A stretch of 64,000 nt of DNA from NCBI GenBank assembly GCA_963714205.1, contig CAVQNQ010000006.1, positions 186,001 to 250,000 on the forward strand, given 5' to 3'. The notes under the pieces were generated by a model. That model did no database searches and was not told where the DNA came from. It worked only from the letters and a program-made list of their open reading frames with translations. Shown here one piece after another: positions 28,651 through 37,496 of the stretch; positions within the stretch are counted from its first letter, which is position 1; every line of letters starts with the position of its first letter. Both the position numbers and the translations under genes were made by a program. Origin of the DNA: CAVQNQ01 sp963714205. GTDB taxonomy: Bacteria; Acidobacteriota; Terriglobia; Bryobacterales; Bryobacteraceae.

Positions 28651-29463
28651 ATGACAACAAAAGGAAAAGTCTTAGTGCTGGTCTCGAGCGGTCACGGTTT
28701 GCCCTTGAAAGATGGCGAGGTATATGCCGGCGCTGGCTACTATCTCAACGAACTGACGGTTCCGGTCCGCGCCCTAATGAAGGAGGGCTACGAAATCACT
28801 TTCGCCAACCCCAAAGGCAACACGCCGCAAATGGATGTCCATTCAGCTGTCGCCGATTTCTTCGGCGGGGACGAAGCTAGGCTCCAGGACTATTTAAAAT
28901 TCCGCGACAGCCTGACCGGGCTCAAAAGTCCGACCCGCATCTCGGATGTCATCGCATCGGGACTGGATCAGTATGACGCTGTTTTCGTCCCCGGCGGCCA
29001 TGGCCCGATGATGGACCTGCTTGATGATCCCGACGCGGGCGCCGTACTGAGACACTTTCATCAAACATCCAAGCCTACGGCAGTGCTCTGCCATGGCCCG
29101 ATTTCACTTCTCGCGGCGCTTCCGAATTCGACGGAGGTGGTCGCAGCGCTGGCAGCGGGCGATGCCGTTGGAGCGCATGCAAAGGCCCAGGGATGGATCT
29201 ATTCCGGATATAAAATGACTATCTTTTCGACGGCGGAAGAGCAGCAGCGGGAGCCGCTTGAGATTGGTGGTAAGGTTCTCTTCTACCCCGACTTCGCCTT
29301 GCGTACTGCGGGCGGTGACGTAAGTGTGCTCGCTCCATGGAAGAGCTACGCCCTTCAAGATCGCGAGTTGATCTCAGGTCAGAACCCGTTCTCGGACGAA
29401 GCGCTTCTGAAACTTCTTCTACCGGCACTCGACACGAAGAAGAAGTCGGTTTCAGCGGCATAA
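28651..29463 (+). CDS. DJ-1/PfpI family type 1 glutamine amidotransferase-like protein
   Basis: The 270-residue protein starts at 28651 with an AGAGGAG ribosome site 8 bp upstream. It has the DJ-1/PfpI architecture: N-terminal strand KVLVLVSSGHG, FVPGGHGPMMDL, and the nucleophile elbow AVLCHGP (Cys ~151). The YAGAGYYLNELTVP segment is typical of the Hsp31/glyoxalase III-like subset. It may act on methylglyoxal or in protein repair. It is one of the few intact genes of the island and lies just upstream of an alpha/beta hydrolase gene on the same strand. Confidence 0.88.
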   Translation: MTTKGKVLVLVSSGHGLPLKDGEVYAGAGYYLNELTVPVRALMKEGYEITFANPKGNTPQMDVHSAVADFFGGDEARLQDYLKFRDSLTGLKSPTRISDVIASGLDQYDAVFVPGGHGPMMDLLDDPDAGAVLRHFHQTSKPTAVLCHGPISLLAALPNSTEVVAALAAGDAVGAHAKAQGWIYSGYKMTIFSTAEEQQREPLEIGGKVLFYPDFALRTAGGDVSVLAPWKSYALQDRELISGQNPFSDEALLKLLLPALDTKKKSVSAA

Positions 29464-29541
29464 GCATCGGGGACGCCCATCGTTTACACGATCGTGTTGC
29501 CATGCTTGGCGCCAGTCGAAGTGCAAGGGAAGGAATTGCCG

Positions 29542-30405
29542 ATGAATCTCGTGGCATTTCGCACCATTCAGATCGATGGCCTATCAATTTTCTACCGGGA
29601 AGCTGGTCCGAAGAATGCCGAGACTCTTCTCCTGCTCCACGGACTTCCATCGTCGTCGCGTATGTTCGAACCGCTTTTCGCGCGGCTATCGGACCGCTAC
29701 CATCTGATCGCGCCGGATTATCCCGGCTTCGGACACAGTGACTGGCCGGACCCGAAGAAGTTCGCATATACGTTCGATCACTTTGCCCGGATCATGGATC
29801 ATTTTGCCGAGGCGCTGAAAATCTCGCGCTACACCTTATATATGCAGGACTACGGAGGCCCCGTCGGCTTTCGCATGATACTGGCACATCCGGAGCGAGT
29901 CGAGGCTCTGATCGTGCAGGACGCCGTCGCGCACAACGAAGGCCTGGGAGTAAAGTGGAATACACGCCGCACGTTCTGGGCTGATCGCGCTGCCAATGAG
30001 AGCGCGTTGCGCACCAATCTCTTGTCGCTCGAGGCCACGCGTGCGCGACACGTCGGAAACGATCCCGATGTGGAGCGCCACGATCCCGACCTCTGGACCG
30101 ATGAGTTTTATTTTCTGAATCGGCCCGGCCAGGCCGAGATCCAGAGCGATCTTTTCTACGACTACCGAACCAACGTGGGCTCCTACGCGAAGTGGCAGGC
30201 CTGGATGCGCGAAAAGCAACCGCGACTGCTCGTGATCTGGGGCAAGTACGAATCATCGTTTGACCCGAGCGAGCCAGAGAGCTACCGCAAGGACGTGCCG
30301 AACGCCGAAGTCCACATTGTCGACGGCGGCCACTTCGCACTGGACACGGCTGCCGATGAGATTGCTGATTTTGTGAAAGGCTTTATGACGCCTTCCCAGA
30401 GGTGA
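29542..30405 (+). CDS. alpha/beta hydrolase, haloalkane-dehalogenase/epoxide-hydrolase-like
   Basis: The protein has about 287 residues from the ATG at 29542, chosen for its AAGGAA site upstream. HGLPSSSRMF is the oxyanion-hole HG motif. The nucleophile elbow is MQDYGGP (Asp at ~119), so the enzyme uses Asp as nucleophile, as haloalkane dehalogenases and epoxide hydrolases do, rather than Ser. VIWGKYESSF holds the acid region and GGHFALD the catalytic His. It is probably transcribed with the PfpI-like gene 79 bp upstream. Substrate unknown. Confidence 0.85.
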   Translation: MNLVAFRTIQIDGLSIFYREAGPKNAETLLLLHGLPSSSRMFEPLFARLSDRYHLIAPDYPGFGHSDWPDPKKFAYTFDHFARIMDHFAEALKISRYTLYMQDYGGPVGFRMILAHPERVEALIVQDAVAHNEGLGVKWNTRRTFWADRAANESALRTNLLSLEATRARHVGNDPDVERHDPDLWTDEFYFLNRPGQAEIQSDLFYDYRTNVGSYAKWQAWMREKQPRLLVIWGKYESSFDPSEPESYRKDVPNAEVHIVDGGHFALDTAADEIADFVKGFMTPSQR

Positions 30406-30424
30406 AGTTTGATAACCGGCAGGC

Positions 30425-30742
30425 ATGAATACGAAGGAACCACATTCAGCAAATCAGCACTGTTTCTCGGAATGGGAGCCGTCAATGACCGAACTGCGGG
30501 ACGAAGAGAGATCGCTGGGGTTGGATGTCAAGGAACTGCTGGCGATTTTGGACAAGGCTTTGTCGGGCGCGGAGGAAGTGGTGCGTGCGATCGCTCCCGC
30601 CACGCTCGCGGACCCGCGCATGGTTGGGCGCGAAAGACTGCCAACCACCGTGATCGGGCTGCTGACACATGTCGCGGAGCATACGCAACGGCACGTCGGC
30701 CAGGCGATCAGCGCGTGCAAATGGAGCCGGATCGTAACGTAA
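30425..30742 (+). pseudogene. DinB-like protein, C-terminal fragment
   Basis: About 105 codons are open, but only from ~LDVKELLAILDKAL are they family-like. The C-terminal LPTTVIGLLTHVAEHTQRHV with GQAIS is a DinB/YfiT-type helix carrying the third metal-ligand His residues. Full DinB proteins are ~150-170 residues, so the N-terminal helix with the first His is missing. It is probably a non-functional remnant next to the alpha/beta hydrolase gene. Confidence 0.65.
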
Positions 30743-30802
30743 GGATCAGATCATATGCCAGAGTGTTCCGTGCCTTTCAAGCCGCCCGTCGAACCCGACT
30801 GA

Positions 30803-31159
30803 TTAGCGCCCCAACTCCAGCATTGCTTTCCATCCGACCTCATCATGCCCGAAGCTGAGCCGATTGGCAGCACGAACCAGCGGCAAGCGTAGTAGCTTGG
30901 GATCGCGCTCGATGCGTTGCAGCAGTTCCCCGTCCGACATCTTCAGGTACTTCAGTCCGCTAGCGACATAAGCGAATCCCTCAGTGTCGACCAGTTGGGT
31001 CAGGCCGAACCGATCGACGAACCTCTTGATCTCGCCTGGCGCCATGGGCTTCTTCGTCAAATCGACGAACTGAATGGCAACCCGCCGCTCTTTGAAGAAA
31101 CGTTCCGCCGCGCGAGTGGCCGGCGAGTTCTTCATGCCAAAAATCTGGATATTCGGCAT
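30803..31159 (-). CDS. ArsC/Spx-like thioredoxin-fold protein lacking the catalytic cysteine
   Basis: The 118-residue protein begins MPNIQIFGMKNSPATRAAER with the ArsC/Spx fold. The usual CxxC or Cys position after the first strand is occupied by NSPAT. FVDLTKKPMAPGEIKRF and LKLLRLPLVRAANR-like motifs of the family are kept. Without the nucleophilic Cys it should not reduce arsenate by the standard mechanism. Similar Cys-less members exist in other bacteria. It starts at ATG 31159 and is followed on the same strand, upstream, by the HugZ-like gene. Confidence 0.75.
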   Translation of the reverse strand: MPNIQIFGMKNSPATRAAERFFKERRVAIQFVDLTKKPMAPGEIKRFVDRFGLTQLVDTEGFAYVASGLKYLKMSDGELLQRIERDPKLLRLPLVRAANRLSFGHDEVGWKAMLELGR

Positions 31160-31184
31160 GTGGCATCCGCCGTGGCTTCCACGG

Positions 31185-31961
31185 TCAAGAACAAGCCCGA
31201 GTCATCTCAATGAGCACGGCACGCACCGTGTTCATGTCCCTCACTTCCCGCGGAAACGCGATGCGGCTTCCGTGCACTCGGGCGCCAGTTCTCAGCCGGA
31301 GATGAAAGCCCAGGCGGTCGACGGCGGTCATGGACGCTTCATCGGGCATCTCGCCGGAATCGTGCTGCGCTATTCGGCGCAGGGCATCCCCATGGTCCGC
31401 ATTCATGTGCTCAATGATTCCAGGCGCAACCTCGGCCAACGGATCAGGGGCAGCCGCAGCGTAGTCCTCCGCAGAGACCCAGCCCATCACGCCGAACCCG
31501 CCGATATAGTAAACGCCCTGGATTCCCAGCCTGTAATAGGCGAAGTCGGTGTAATCCTGCCAGAATCGCGCGTTTTGGTGCCGCGACAGGTACAGGTCGC
31601 GCACCTCCGCACTGGGCGTTTCGCTGGCAGTGCCGATGAGCGTTAGGCGCGCAGCCCCCAGTGGATCGCCGGAGATGTCCGGCTGAGTGATCAGGAGACT
31701 GGCGCGAGGGTCCTGGTGAAGATTCTGCGTGTGCATCGCCATGTTGCTGATGAAGAAAACCGGACGCCCGCGGTCGTCGGCGGCGAAGGGCATCATGGAG
31801 CCAAAAGGAAAACCAGGGAACCTACGGGAGTGCGTCGAGAGACTGCCAATACGTCCAATTGCGGCAAGCGTACGGGCGCGCTCGGCAAGGGAAGGTTCGG
31901 GTATGTCTGGTGTGGCCGGACTAGGGCCGGCGTGTTGGCGATTGGGCACGAGTTTAATCAT
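31185..31961 (-). CDS. HugZ-like heme-utilisation/pyridoxamine 5'-phosphate oxidase-fold protein
   Basis: The protein has about 258 residues from the ATG at 31961. The split-barrel FMN-binding-like domain includes RIGSLSTHSRRFPGFPFGSM, FFISNMAMHTQNLHQDPRASL and YYIGGFGVMGWV. The C-terminal part from ~APGIIEHMNADHGDAL matches DUF2470, which in HugZ-type proteins helps bind heme (His in NADH). It may degrade or bind heme or reduce flavin. It lies 25 bp upstream of the ArsC-like gene and both are probably one transcript. Confidence 0.82.
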   Translation of the reverse strand: MIKLVPNRQHAGPSPATPDIPEPSLAERARTLAAIGRIGSLSTHSRRFPGFPFGSMMPFAADDRGRPVFFISNMAMHTQNLHQDPRASLLITQPDISGDPLGAARLTLIGTASETPSAEVRDLYLSRHQNARFWQDYTDFAYYRLGIQGVYYIGGFGVMGWVSAEDYAAAAPDPLAEVAPGIIEHMNADHGDALRRIAQHDSGEMPDEASMTAVDRLGFHLRLRTGARVHGSRIAFPREVRDMNTVRAVLIEMTRACS

Positions 31962-32051
31962 AGCGAACTGCGGTGAATTCGACCGAAGGGAGAAAAGCGG
32001 GCGTCGCGGTGGGCAAGATCCGCGAAGCCACCGGTGAATAGCTGGCCGGGA

Positions 32052-32079
32052 CGCTACCGATATCTGCACTTAACGCCGC
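32052..32079. repeat. 28-bp near-identical direct repeat, copy 2
   Basis: The second copy of the repeat at 27045-27072 (26 of 28 identical, same orientation). It lies 30 bp from the left end of the IS630 element but is outside it. Confidence 0.6.
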
Positions 32080-32109
32080 AGTCTTGGGCCGCCGGCTCAC
32101 TGGCTGCTA

Positions 32110-33272
32110 GTGGTCTGCGGCGAGCAGATTAACCATTATCCAGCAAGGTGCGGGCGCGCTTGACCTTCTCCAGGATGTCCTTGGCTTTGGCTGTCCACAC
32201 GAATGGCTTGGGCTTGTCGTTGTGTTTGTCGATATAGTCGCCGATGGCCACGATCAATTCCTCGAGATCGCGGAAGATACCCCGGCGGAGTCGCTGTTCG
32301 GTGAGATCGCGGAAGAAGCGCTCGACCATGTTGAGCCACGAACTGCTGGTCGGAGTGAAGTGCATATGGAAGCGCGGATGGCGGGCCAGCCACTCTTGCA
32401 CCTTCGGATGCTTGTGGGTGGCGTAGTTGTTGGCGATCAGGTGCAGTTCTTTGCCGGACGGAGTCAGGTCGTCGATCACGCGTAGAAACTTCAGCCACTC
32501 CTGGTGACGGTGCCGGTCGTCGCACCTGCTGATCACGGTGCCATCCAGCGTGCTCATGGCCGCGAACAGAGTGGCGGTTCCGTTGCGCTTGTAGTCGTGC
32601 GTCATGGTGCCGCAGCGCCCCTTCTTCAACGGCAGCCCAGGCTGCGTGCGGTCCAGTGCTTGGATCTGGCTCTTTTCATCGGCGCACAACACGATGGCGT
32701 GTTCTGGCGGGTTGAGATAAAGCGCGATGATGGCTTCCAGCTTTTCGGCGAACTCCGGATCGTTGCTGACTTTGAACGTGCGCGACAGGTGCGGCTTCAA
32801 GCCATGTTTGTGCCAGATGCGACGTACGCTCTTCTCACTGAGGCCCGCCGCCTCCGCCATGGTGCGGGTGCTCCAGTGGGTCGCGTTGGAGGGCTTCTCC
32901 TGGGTGGTTTTCCGGACCACCTCCTGTACTCTGGCAGCTGTGATGGTCGGTGTACGGCCCGGCCGCGGTGCATCCTTCTCCAAGCCGGCCAAACCCATTT
33001 TCAAGAACCGCTTCCTCCAGCGGGCTGCTTTCTGGTTGCTGATGCCGATCTCGGCAGCGATCTCCAGATCCTGCTTGCCGGCTGCTGCCAACAAGACGAC
33101 GCGCGCACGTTCGACTTGGCGTGCAGGCAGCGACCGGCCCCGCGCCCACTGCTGCAAGGCGCGCTCTTGGTCTTCGGTCAATTCAACAGGGCGTGCAACA
33201 CGCATGCGCTCGTCTCCTGATTATAGAGACGCTGCGTTGTGGTTAGTGGTTACTACTTAAGCCGCACTACAC
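32110..33272 (-). mobile_element. IS630-family insertion sequence
   Basis: The element is 1163 bp, bounded by imperfect 26-bp inverted repeats (32110-32135 and 33247-33272; 17 of 26 match, each beginning GTG at the tip and ending TAACCA). It is flanked by TA dinucleotides (32108-32109 and 33273-33274), the IS630/Tc1-mariner target duplication. It contains one transposase gene. It has inserted in decaying island DNA. Confidence 0.85.
32129..33205 (-). CDS. IS630-family transposase with substituted second catalytic Asp
   Basis: The 358-residue protein has an N-terminal helix-turn-helix region (LEIAAEIGISNQKAARWRK), a second HTH-like part, and the DDE domain. The first Asp is in CADEKSQIQALDRTQP and the final Glu in NMVERFF. 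The second acidic position, normally D in the family's DNYATHK motif, is Asn here (IANNYATHK; codon AAC at 32429-32431). The length is normal and the frame intact. The enzyme is expected to be inactive unless the neighbouring residue substitutes. Confidence 0.9.
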   Translation of the reverse strand: MRVARPVELTEDQERALQQWARGRSLPARQVERARVVLLAAAGKQDLEIAAEIGISNQKAARWRKRFLKMGLAGLEKDAPRPGRTPTITAARVQEVVRKTTQEKPSNATHWSTRTMAEAAGLSEKSVRRIWHKHGLKPHLSRTFKVSNDPEFAEKLEAIIALYLNPPEHAIVLCADEKSQIQALDRTQPGLPLKKGRCGTMTHDYKRNGTATLFAAMSTLDGTVISRCDDRHRHQEWLKFLRVIDDLTPSGKELHLIANNYATHKHPKVQEWLARHPRFHMHFTPTSSSWLNMVERFFRDLTEQRLRRGIFRDLEELIVAIGDYIDKHNDKPKPFVWTAKAKDILEKVKRARTLLDNG

Positions 33273-33405
33273 TAGCCGCTCAAATACCACGGAATCTCGA
33301 CCACCGAAATGCGCCGTTCGCTCTTAGATAGTATCAGTGCTCTCAATACCTCGGCCCGGTTGTTATGCAACAGAGCGTAATACCATCGGCTTTCTACTAA
33401 CTCGG

Positions 33406-33519
33406 CTAATAACACACGACTCCATCCTTGACAGCAACACCAATCTCCGGTGCATGGATGGTCGGCTCCCACTTGAGCTCATTTATCACGTCTTGCTGCA
33501 ATTGCGAATCGGTCTTCAT
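33406..33519 (-). pseudogene. BON-domain protein, N-terminal fragment
   Basis: 37 codons starting MKTDSQLQQDVINELKWEP and continuing IGVAVKDGVV match the first strand-helix of a BON (OsmY-type) protein. The frame then ends at a stop (33406), so two thirds of the domain are missing. It is adjacent to the IS630 right flank, where other scraps occur. Confidence 0.65.
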
Positions 33520-33765
33520 AGCACTTTCCTCCACCCACCAACGCTTGCGCCCAGAGCTACCGCCGCCCGGATGATCTTCTCTGGCTCGATCCGTCCTGGG
33601 GAGTGCCTCCCTAACCGTTAACGTTCGGCCTTCGAGGTCCCTGCGATTCAGAGCGCCGATTGCTGTCAGCGCATTCTGCATAGTCAAATCCAAACCCCCT
33701 TGGCTGTCCCGTGTCACGATCCGTGACGATGTCGACACGCTCGACAGGGCCATATTGTTCGAAGA
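33520..33765 (-). pseudogene. RRM-type RNA-binding protein fragment, frameshifted
   Basis: On the minus strand, SLFEQYGPVERVDIVTDRDT and PRGFGF (RNP1) run in one frame. Then NALTAIGALNRRDLEGRTLT and a basic Gly-rich tail follow in another frame. The two parts match consecutive pieces of a small bacterial RRM protein, with the segment after RNP1 deleted or shifted. The start of the domain is missing, replaced by the methyltransferase fragment. Confidence 0.65.
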
Positions 33766-34009
33766 GCGATCCGCCACGGCTTCGGCCACCGGGGAAATTC
33801 TTCGGCCGACCGCAGCAGCGGCGCGGCCCCCACCGCGGAACGCGCCTCGCGGAACGCCACGTCGTACGGCTCGACCACGCGCAGGCTCGCGAACCCGAAT
33901 TCGCCATGGCCCGCGCCGCGGCGCCGATATTGAGCGGATTGCGGGTGGCCACCAGCACCACGCGCAGGTTATCTTTCCAGTCCGGCGGAATGTTCCGATG
34001 GTAACCCAA
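33765..34009 (-). pseudogene. SpoU/TrmJ-like RNA methyltransferase, N-terminal fragment
   Basis: The frame reads WKDNLRVVLVATRNPLNIGA then AARAMAN, the SpoU-family N-terminal motif that includes the catalytic Arg/Asn region. After a one-base loss in a T run (GCGAATTCGGG instead of a longer run, near 33905) the following frame gives FGFASLRVVEPYDVAFREA and AVGAAPLLRSAEEF. It then fuses directly into the RRM fragment. The C-terminal SAM-binding knot is absent. The start codon is a GTG/ATG near 34009. Confidence 0.65.
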
Positions 34010-34534
34010 GACCGGTTGGACGTCTCCGCCGGAATCGTTTTTGAGTTCAGGACCGCGGAAAGGGCCGCGTTCCGGTCGACGAGCAGGGCTATCTTGCTCA
34101 AGCCATTTTGTCGGGAATAACCGTGAAGTTCTTCACCAGCGGCCAGCCTAATCTCTCTGCAAGAACACATATCCACGAACTGTGCCGGGCCTGCGGATTG
34201 ACCCCTTTCAGACCGTGATAGTAAGCTGTCGTAAAGATAGCACACCGAGTTAAACGCCGCTGTCGTAGCGCCCTCGGTTGTAGCTCCCCCAAGAAAGTCG
34301 CTTTGAGTCATTGGACTTAAACGCCTAGCGTGTGTCGCTGTGGTGTTTTCAGGGAGGCAGTCACGTGGACGTTTGAGGCGAAAGGTAATTAGTAATGGGC
34401 CGTTCTGATTCCCATGCAAATCTCGGCAGGGCATTGAGCATCAGACATGTCGATCTCACCGCCCCGTCCAATGGCTCTACTGGTATGTGCGATTTCAGAT
34501 TCCATTATTGGATCGCGTACGAGAGAGAGTAGTT
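34010..34534. other. island DNA upstream of glycosyltransferase gene
   Basis: About 525 bp with no complete gene. A short minus-strand frame near 34013-34105 reads IALLVDRNAALSAVLNSKT and looks protein-like, but I do not recognise it. The promoter of the glycosyltransferase gene must lie at the right end; no clear hexamers were found. Confidence 0.4.
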
Positions 34535-37447
34535 ATGAATTCCGAAATCATTCGAGTATCTGTAATCGTGCCGGCCCGAAATGCCGAGGCCACCATTGGC
34601 GAGACCCTGGAATCCCTGCAAGCGCAGGTCTTTGAGGATTGGGAGGCGGTGGTGGTTGACGACGGATCGACGGATTCGACCGCGACGCTGGTGGACGAGA
34701 TGACCCGCGCCGATTCCCGCATCCGCCTGATCCGCCTGGCGTCCGGCGGGGTAAGCATGGCACGGAATGCCGCCATCCGCGAGGCGAGGTTCGACTACCT
34801 GCTGTTTCTCGATTCCGACGACTGGATCCTGCCGGAGCACCTGGCCCGGCTGACCGCGGAGATGGCGTCCCACCCCGGCCTGGATGCCGTCTACACCGGT
34901 TGGGAATATATCACCGCCGGCGGCGAATGCATGGTGATCGAAAAATTCAACGAACAGGGCGATCTGTTCTCGAAGCTGGCGACCTCTTGCCGTTTTGTCA
35001 TCCATAGCTGCCTGGTCCGCCGTGCCATCGTCGAGCGAGCGAAGGGGTTCGATCCGGCATACACGGTGTGCGAGGATTGGGACCTATGGCAGAGGATCGC
35101 GCGGCTTGGGGCTCGGTTCGCGTACGCCCCCGGGCGCACGGCTCGCGTTCGGGTCCGCCCGCTCTCGGCGTCGTCGGACAGCACGGGATTGTTCCGGTCC
35201 GCACTGAAAGTAATCGAGACCGGCCACAGCCGCGATCCAAGACTGGCGGGTCTCGTCCAGGTTCACGAAGAGGGAATGCCCCGCGAAGGGATCGCTCTGA
35301 CCATGATTTATGCGGCTATGTGGTCTGCGGGGCAGGCGGTGGCTCAGGCGGCCGCTCGCGGCGGCGAACTGACCGTGGCGGACGAGTTGGCGGCGGCGTG
35401 CGATAAGGACGCCATCGGCCTGGATGAGGCGTCTTTCGCCTCCTGTCTGTTCGAGGGCATCATGTACCTGGGAATGCGCCGGACCGCCGTCGACGCCGGT
35501 TATCTTGTGGAGGCCTATCGCCATTGCCGCGTATTCCTCGCGGCGCTCCAAGCGCGCGCCAGCGCGCCCGGCGTGGCCCCCGTGATGGCTACTCATCTGG
35601 AGCGGCTGATCCTGGGGGCCCTGGCGCCGTCGGCTCCGATGCTGGTCGGTTCCACATTCCGGATTCGAATCGAACTCACCGAGACCATTCCCGACATTTT
35701 CCCACCGGCCGGCGCCGAGCGCGTGCGCTGCGTCTTGCTCGTCGGGGGTGTCGCGAGGGGCACGCTGGATTTGCCCGTGTTCGACGGTTGCTTGCCCAGT
35801 TCCGTTCTGAGCGATGCGATCGCCTCCGAACTGGCGTGGCCGCTCCTAGGCGAGTTCTTTAATCGCAACCTCTATCCCATGTTGGAATGGAAACCGGAGG
35901 AACGGGATTTTTCGGTATGGCGTGGCAGGGTTAAGCTGGCCAGCGGCGTCTCCAGAAGCGAGTGCGATACCGACGCGCTGCACGACCGCATCGGCTGGAC
36001 TGTGCTCTTGCAGGAAATCTGGGAGATGCCGGGGGGCGACAGCGGTTTCTTCTACGACCCTCGGGCTCGCGCGGAGGGCGTTGGATTGGTTATGGCCGGG
36101 GAGTGGATCTCACTCGAAATCGGCGGGGACGTGCCCGAGGTGCAATCCGAATCGGGCGTCTGGGTCGCACCGTCGATAGCCGGATCGGCCTTGGGCGCTG
36201 TGCGGGTGGATTCGACCGCCGGCGTTGTCACCGCCCAGCAGCTTCGTGTAGCCATCACGCAAGCGGCCGGCATGGAGCTTTGCCGCGTGGCCGTGCGCGA
36301 AGGCCTGCTCGGAGAGCCGCTGGATGGCGGCACGCTGCACCGCCGGCTGGAGAAAAAAGCCGGCTCTCTTCCGCCGGCCCCCAGGCTTGTGTCTGTACCG
36401 CGGGGAGTTTCGCTGGCCGCCACCGCGGGAGCCGGCTTGGCGCAGGCGGCCGCCCCTCACACTTCCAGCCTGGTCCTGGGCGCGCGTATTTTCGCCCCCA
36501 TGGGAACCAGCGCTTCGCGGCTGGCGGCGCTGCCGGCCTCGGCCCTGGCCAGCGTCATCGCAGCCGCGAAGGGAGAAGGCTTGCCGGCCATTCAGGTGGG
36601 CGAATTCCGGAATGGGGCGGGCGGTCCCGTAGTGTATTCGCCTGGGGTGGTCTGGCGTCCCGAGAACCACGCGGGCGGATCTCACGCCGCCGCGCCACAC
36701 CGGAATGGCAAGCCCCATGCGGCCGCCCCGGCGGATCCGTCGGCAGTGACCGAGCAGATTCCGATTCTCATGTACCACCGCGTGGCGCCCAGCGGCTCGC
36801 AGGCTCTCTCCCGTTTCCGTGTCCCGCCCGATCTCTTCGAGCGCCACGTGCGGCATCTGGCCGAAGCGGGCTACCGCACCATCGGCCTGGATGAATGGCG
36901 CGCCGCGTGCCACTGCAAGCGTCCCATACACGGGCGGGCTGTGATTCTGACTTTCGACGACGGCTATCGCGACTTCCGCAAGCACGCCTGGCCTATCTTA
37001 CGGCGTTATGGCTTCACCGCCTACGTGTTTCTGGTAACGGCACATATTGGCGGGTTCAACGAGTGGGACCAGGCCCACGAGAAGATCCCGCTTCTGAACG
37101 CAGATGAAATCGCCAGGTTGCGAGACGAAGGGGTATATCTGGGATCTCACACCACAAGCCATCCGCGCCTGATTGCGCTCTCCGGACGCGATGCTCTCGG
37201 CGAGATGCTGTCCTCAAGGATGGAACTGAGCCGCGCGTTTCGAATCCCCGCCGACACCATCGCTTACCCTTACGGAGAGACGGACGAAGTGGTTGCCCAT
37301 CTGGCGGGGGCCTGCGGCTATGTCTACGGCCTCTCGGCAAAGCCCGGGCTCGCCTGTTTCCACCATTCTCTGCTGGCTCTGCCGCGCATCGAAATCGCCG
37401 GAACCGACAACGTAGAGAAGTTTACGGCGAAGCTCAAAGGCGAGTAG
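34535..37447 (+). CDS. glycosyltransferase family 2 fused to polysaccharide deacetylase
   Basis: The protein has about 970 residues from the ATG at 34535 (upstream purine-rich GAGAGAG). Residues ~5-240 are a GT-A glycosyltransferase: VSVIVPARNAEATIGETL, VVVDDGSTDS and the DxD-like LFLDSDDW. A middle region (~250-730) of low complexity and Ala/Gly-rich stretches follows. The C-terminal ~230 residues are a NodB-type deacetylase: ILMYHRVAP, LTFDDGYRD (~807, metal Asp) and GSHTTSHPRL (~870, metal His pair), ending in the AYPYGE motif. The enzyme may build and deacetylate the same exopolysaccharide. It is the largest intact gene of the island. No signal peptide, so the topology of the two parts is unclear. 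Confidence 0.85.
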   Translation: MNSEIIRVSVIVPARNAEATIGETLESLQAQVFEDWEAVVVDDGSTDSTATLVDEMTRADSRIRLIRLASGGVSMARNAAIREARFDYLLFLDSDDWILPEHLARLTAEMASHPGLDAVYTGWEYITAGGECMVIEKFNEQGDLFSKLATSCRFVIHSCLVRRAIVERAKGFDPAYTVCEDWDLWQRIARLGARFAYAPGRTARVRVRPLSASSDSTGLFRSALKVIETGHSRDPRLAGLVQVHEEGMPREGIALTMIYAAMWSAGQAVAQAAARGGELTVADELAAACDKDAIGLDEASFASCLFEGIMYLGMRRTAVDAGYLVEAYRHCRVFLAALQARASAPGVAPVMATHLERLILGALAPSAPMLVGSTFRIRIELTETIPDIFPPAGAERVRCVLLVGGVARGTLDLPVFDGCLPSSVLSDAIASELAWPLLGEFFNRNLYPMLEWKPEERDFSVWRGRVKLASGVSRSECDTDALHDRIGWTVLLQEIWEMPGGDSGFFYDPRARAEGVGLVMAGEWISLEIGGDVPEVQSESGVWVAPSIAGSALGAVRVDSTAGVVTAQQLRVAITQAAGMELCRVAVREGLLGEPLDGGTLHRRLEKKAGSLPPAPRLVSVPRGVSLAATAGAGLAQAAAPHTSSLVLGARIFAPMGTSASRLAALPASALASVIAAAKGEGLPAIQVGEFRNGAGGPVVYSPGVVWRPENHAGGSHAAAPHRNGKPHAAAPADPSAVTEQIPILMYHRVAPSGSQALSRFRVPPDLFERHVRHLAEAGYRTIGLDEWRAACHCKRPIHGRAVILTFDDGYRDFRKHAWPILRRYGFTAYVFLVTAHIGGFNEWDQAHEKIPLLNADEIARLRDEGVYLGSHTTSHPRLIALSGRDALGEMLSSRMELSRAFRIPADTIAYPYGETDEVVAHLAGACGYVYGLSAKPGLACFHHSLLALPRIEIAGTDNVEKFTAKLKGE

Positions 37448-37496
37448 CGGGCCGCTCGTCGTCCGGTCGTGTCGCAAGTCAGGCGGTCGCAGCTTT

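Noticed and set aside
33406..34434. Single long minus-strand frame of about 340 codons across the scrap region
   Set aside because: Its parts match different families only for short stretches; the remainder reads through fragments in other frames, so it is not one gene.
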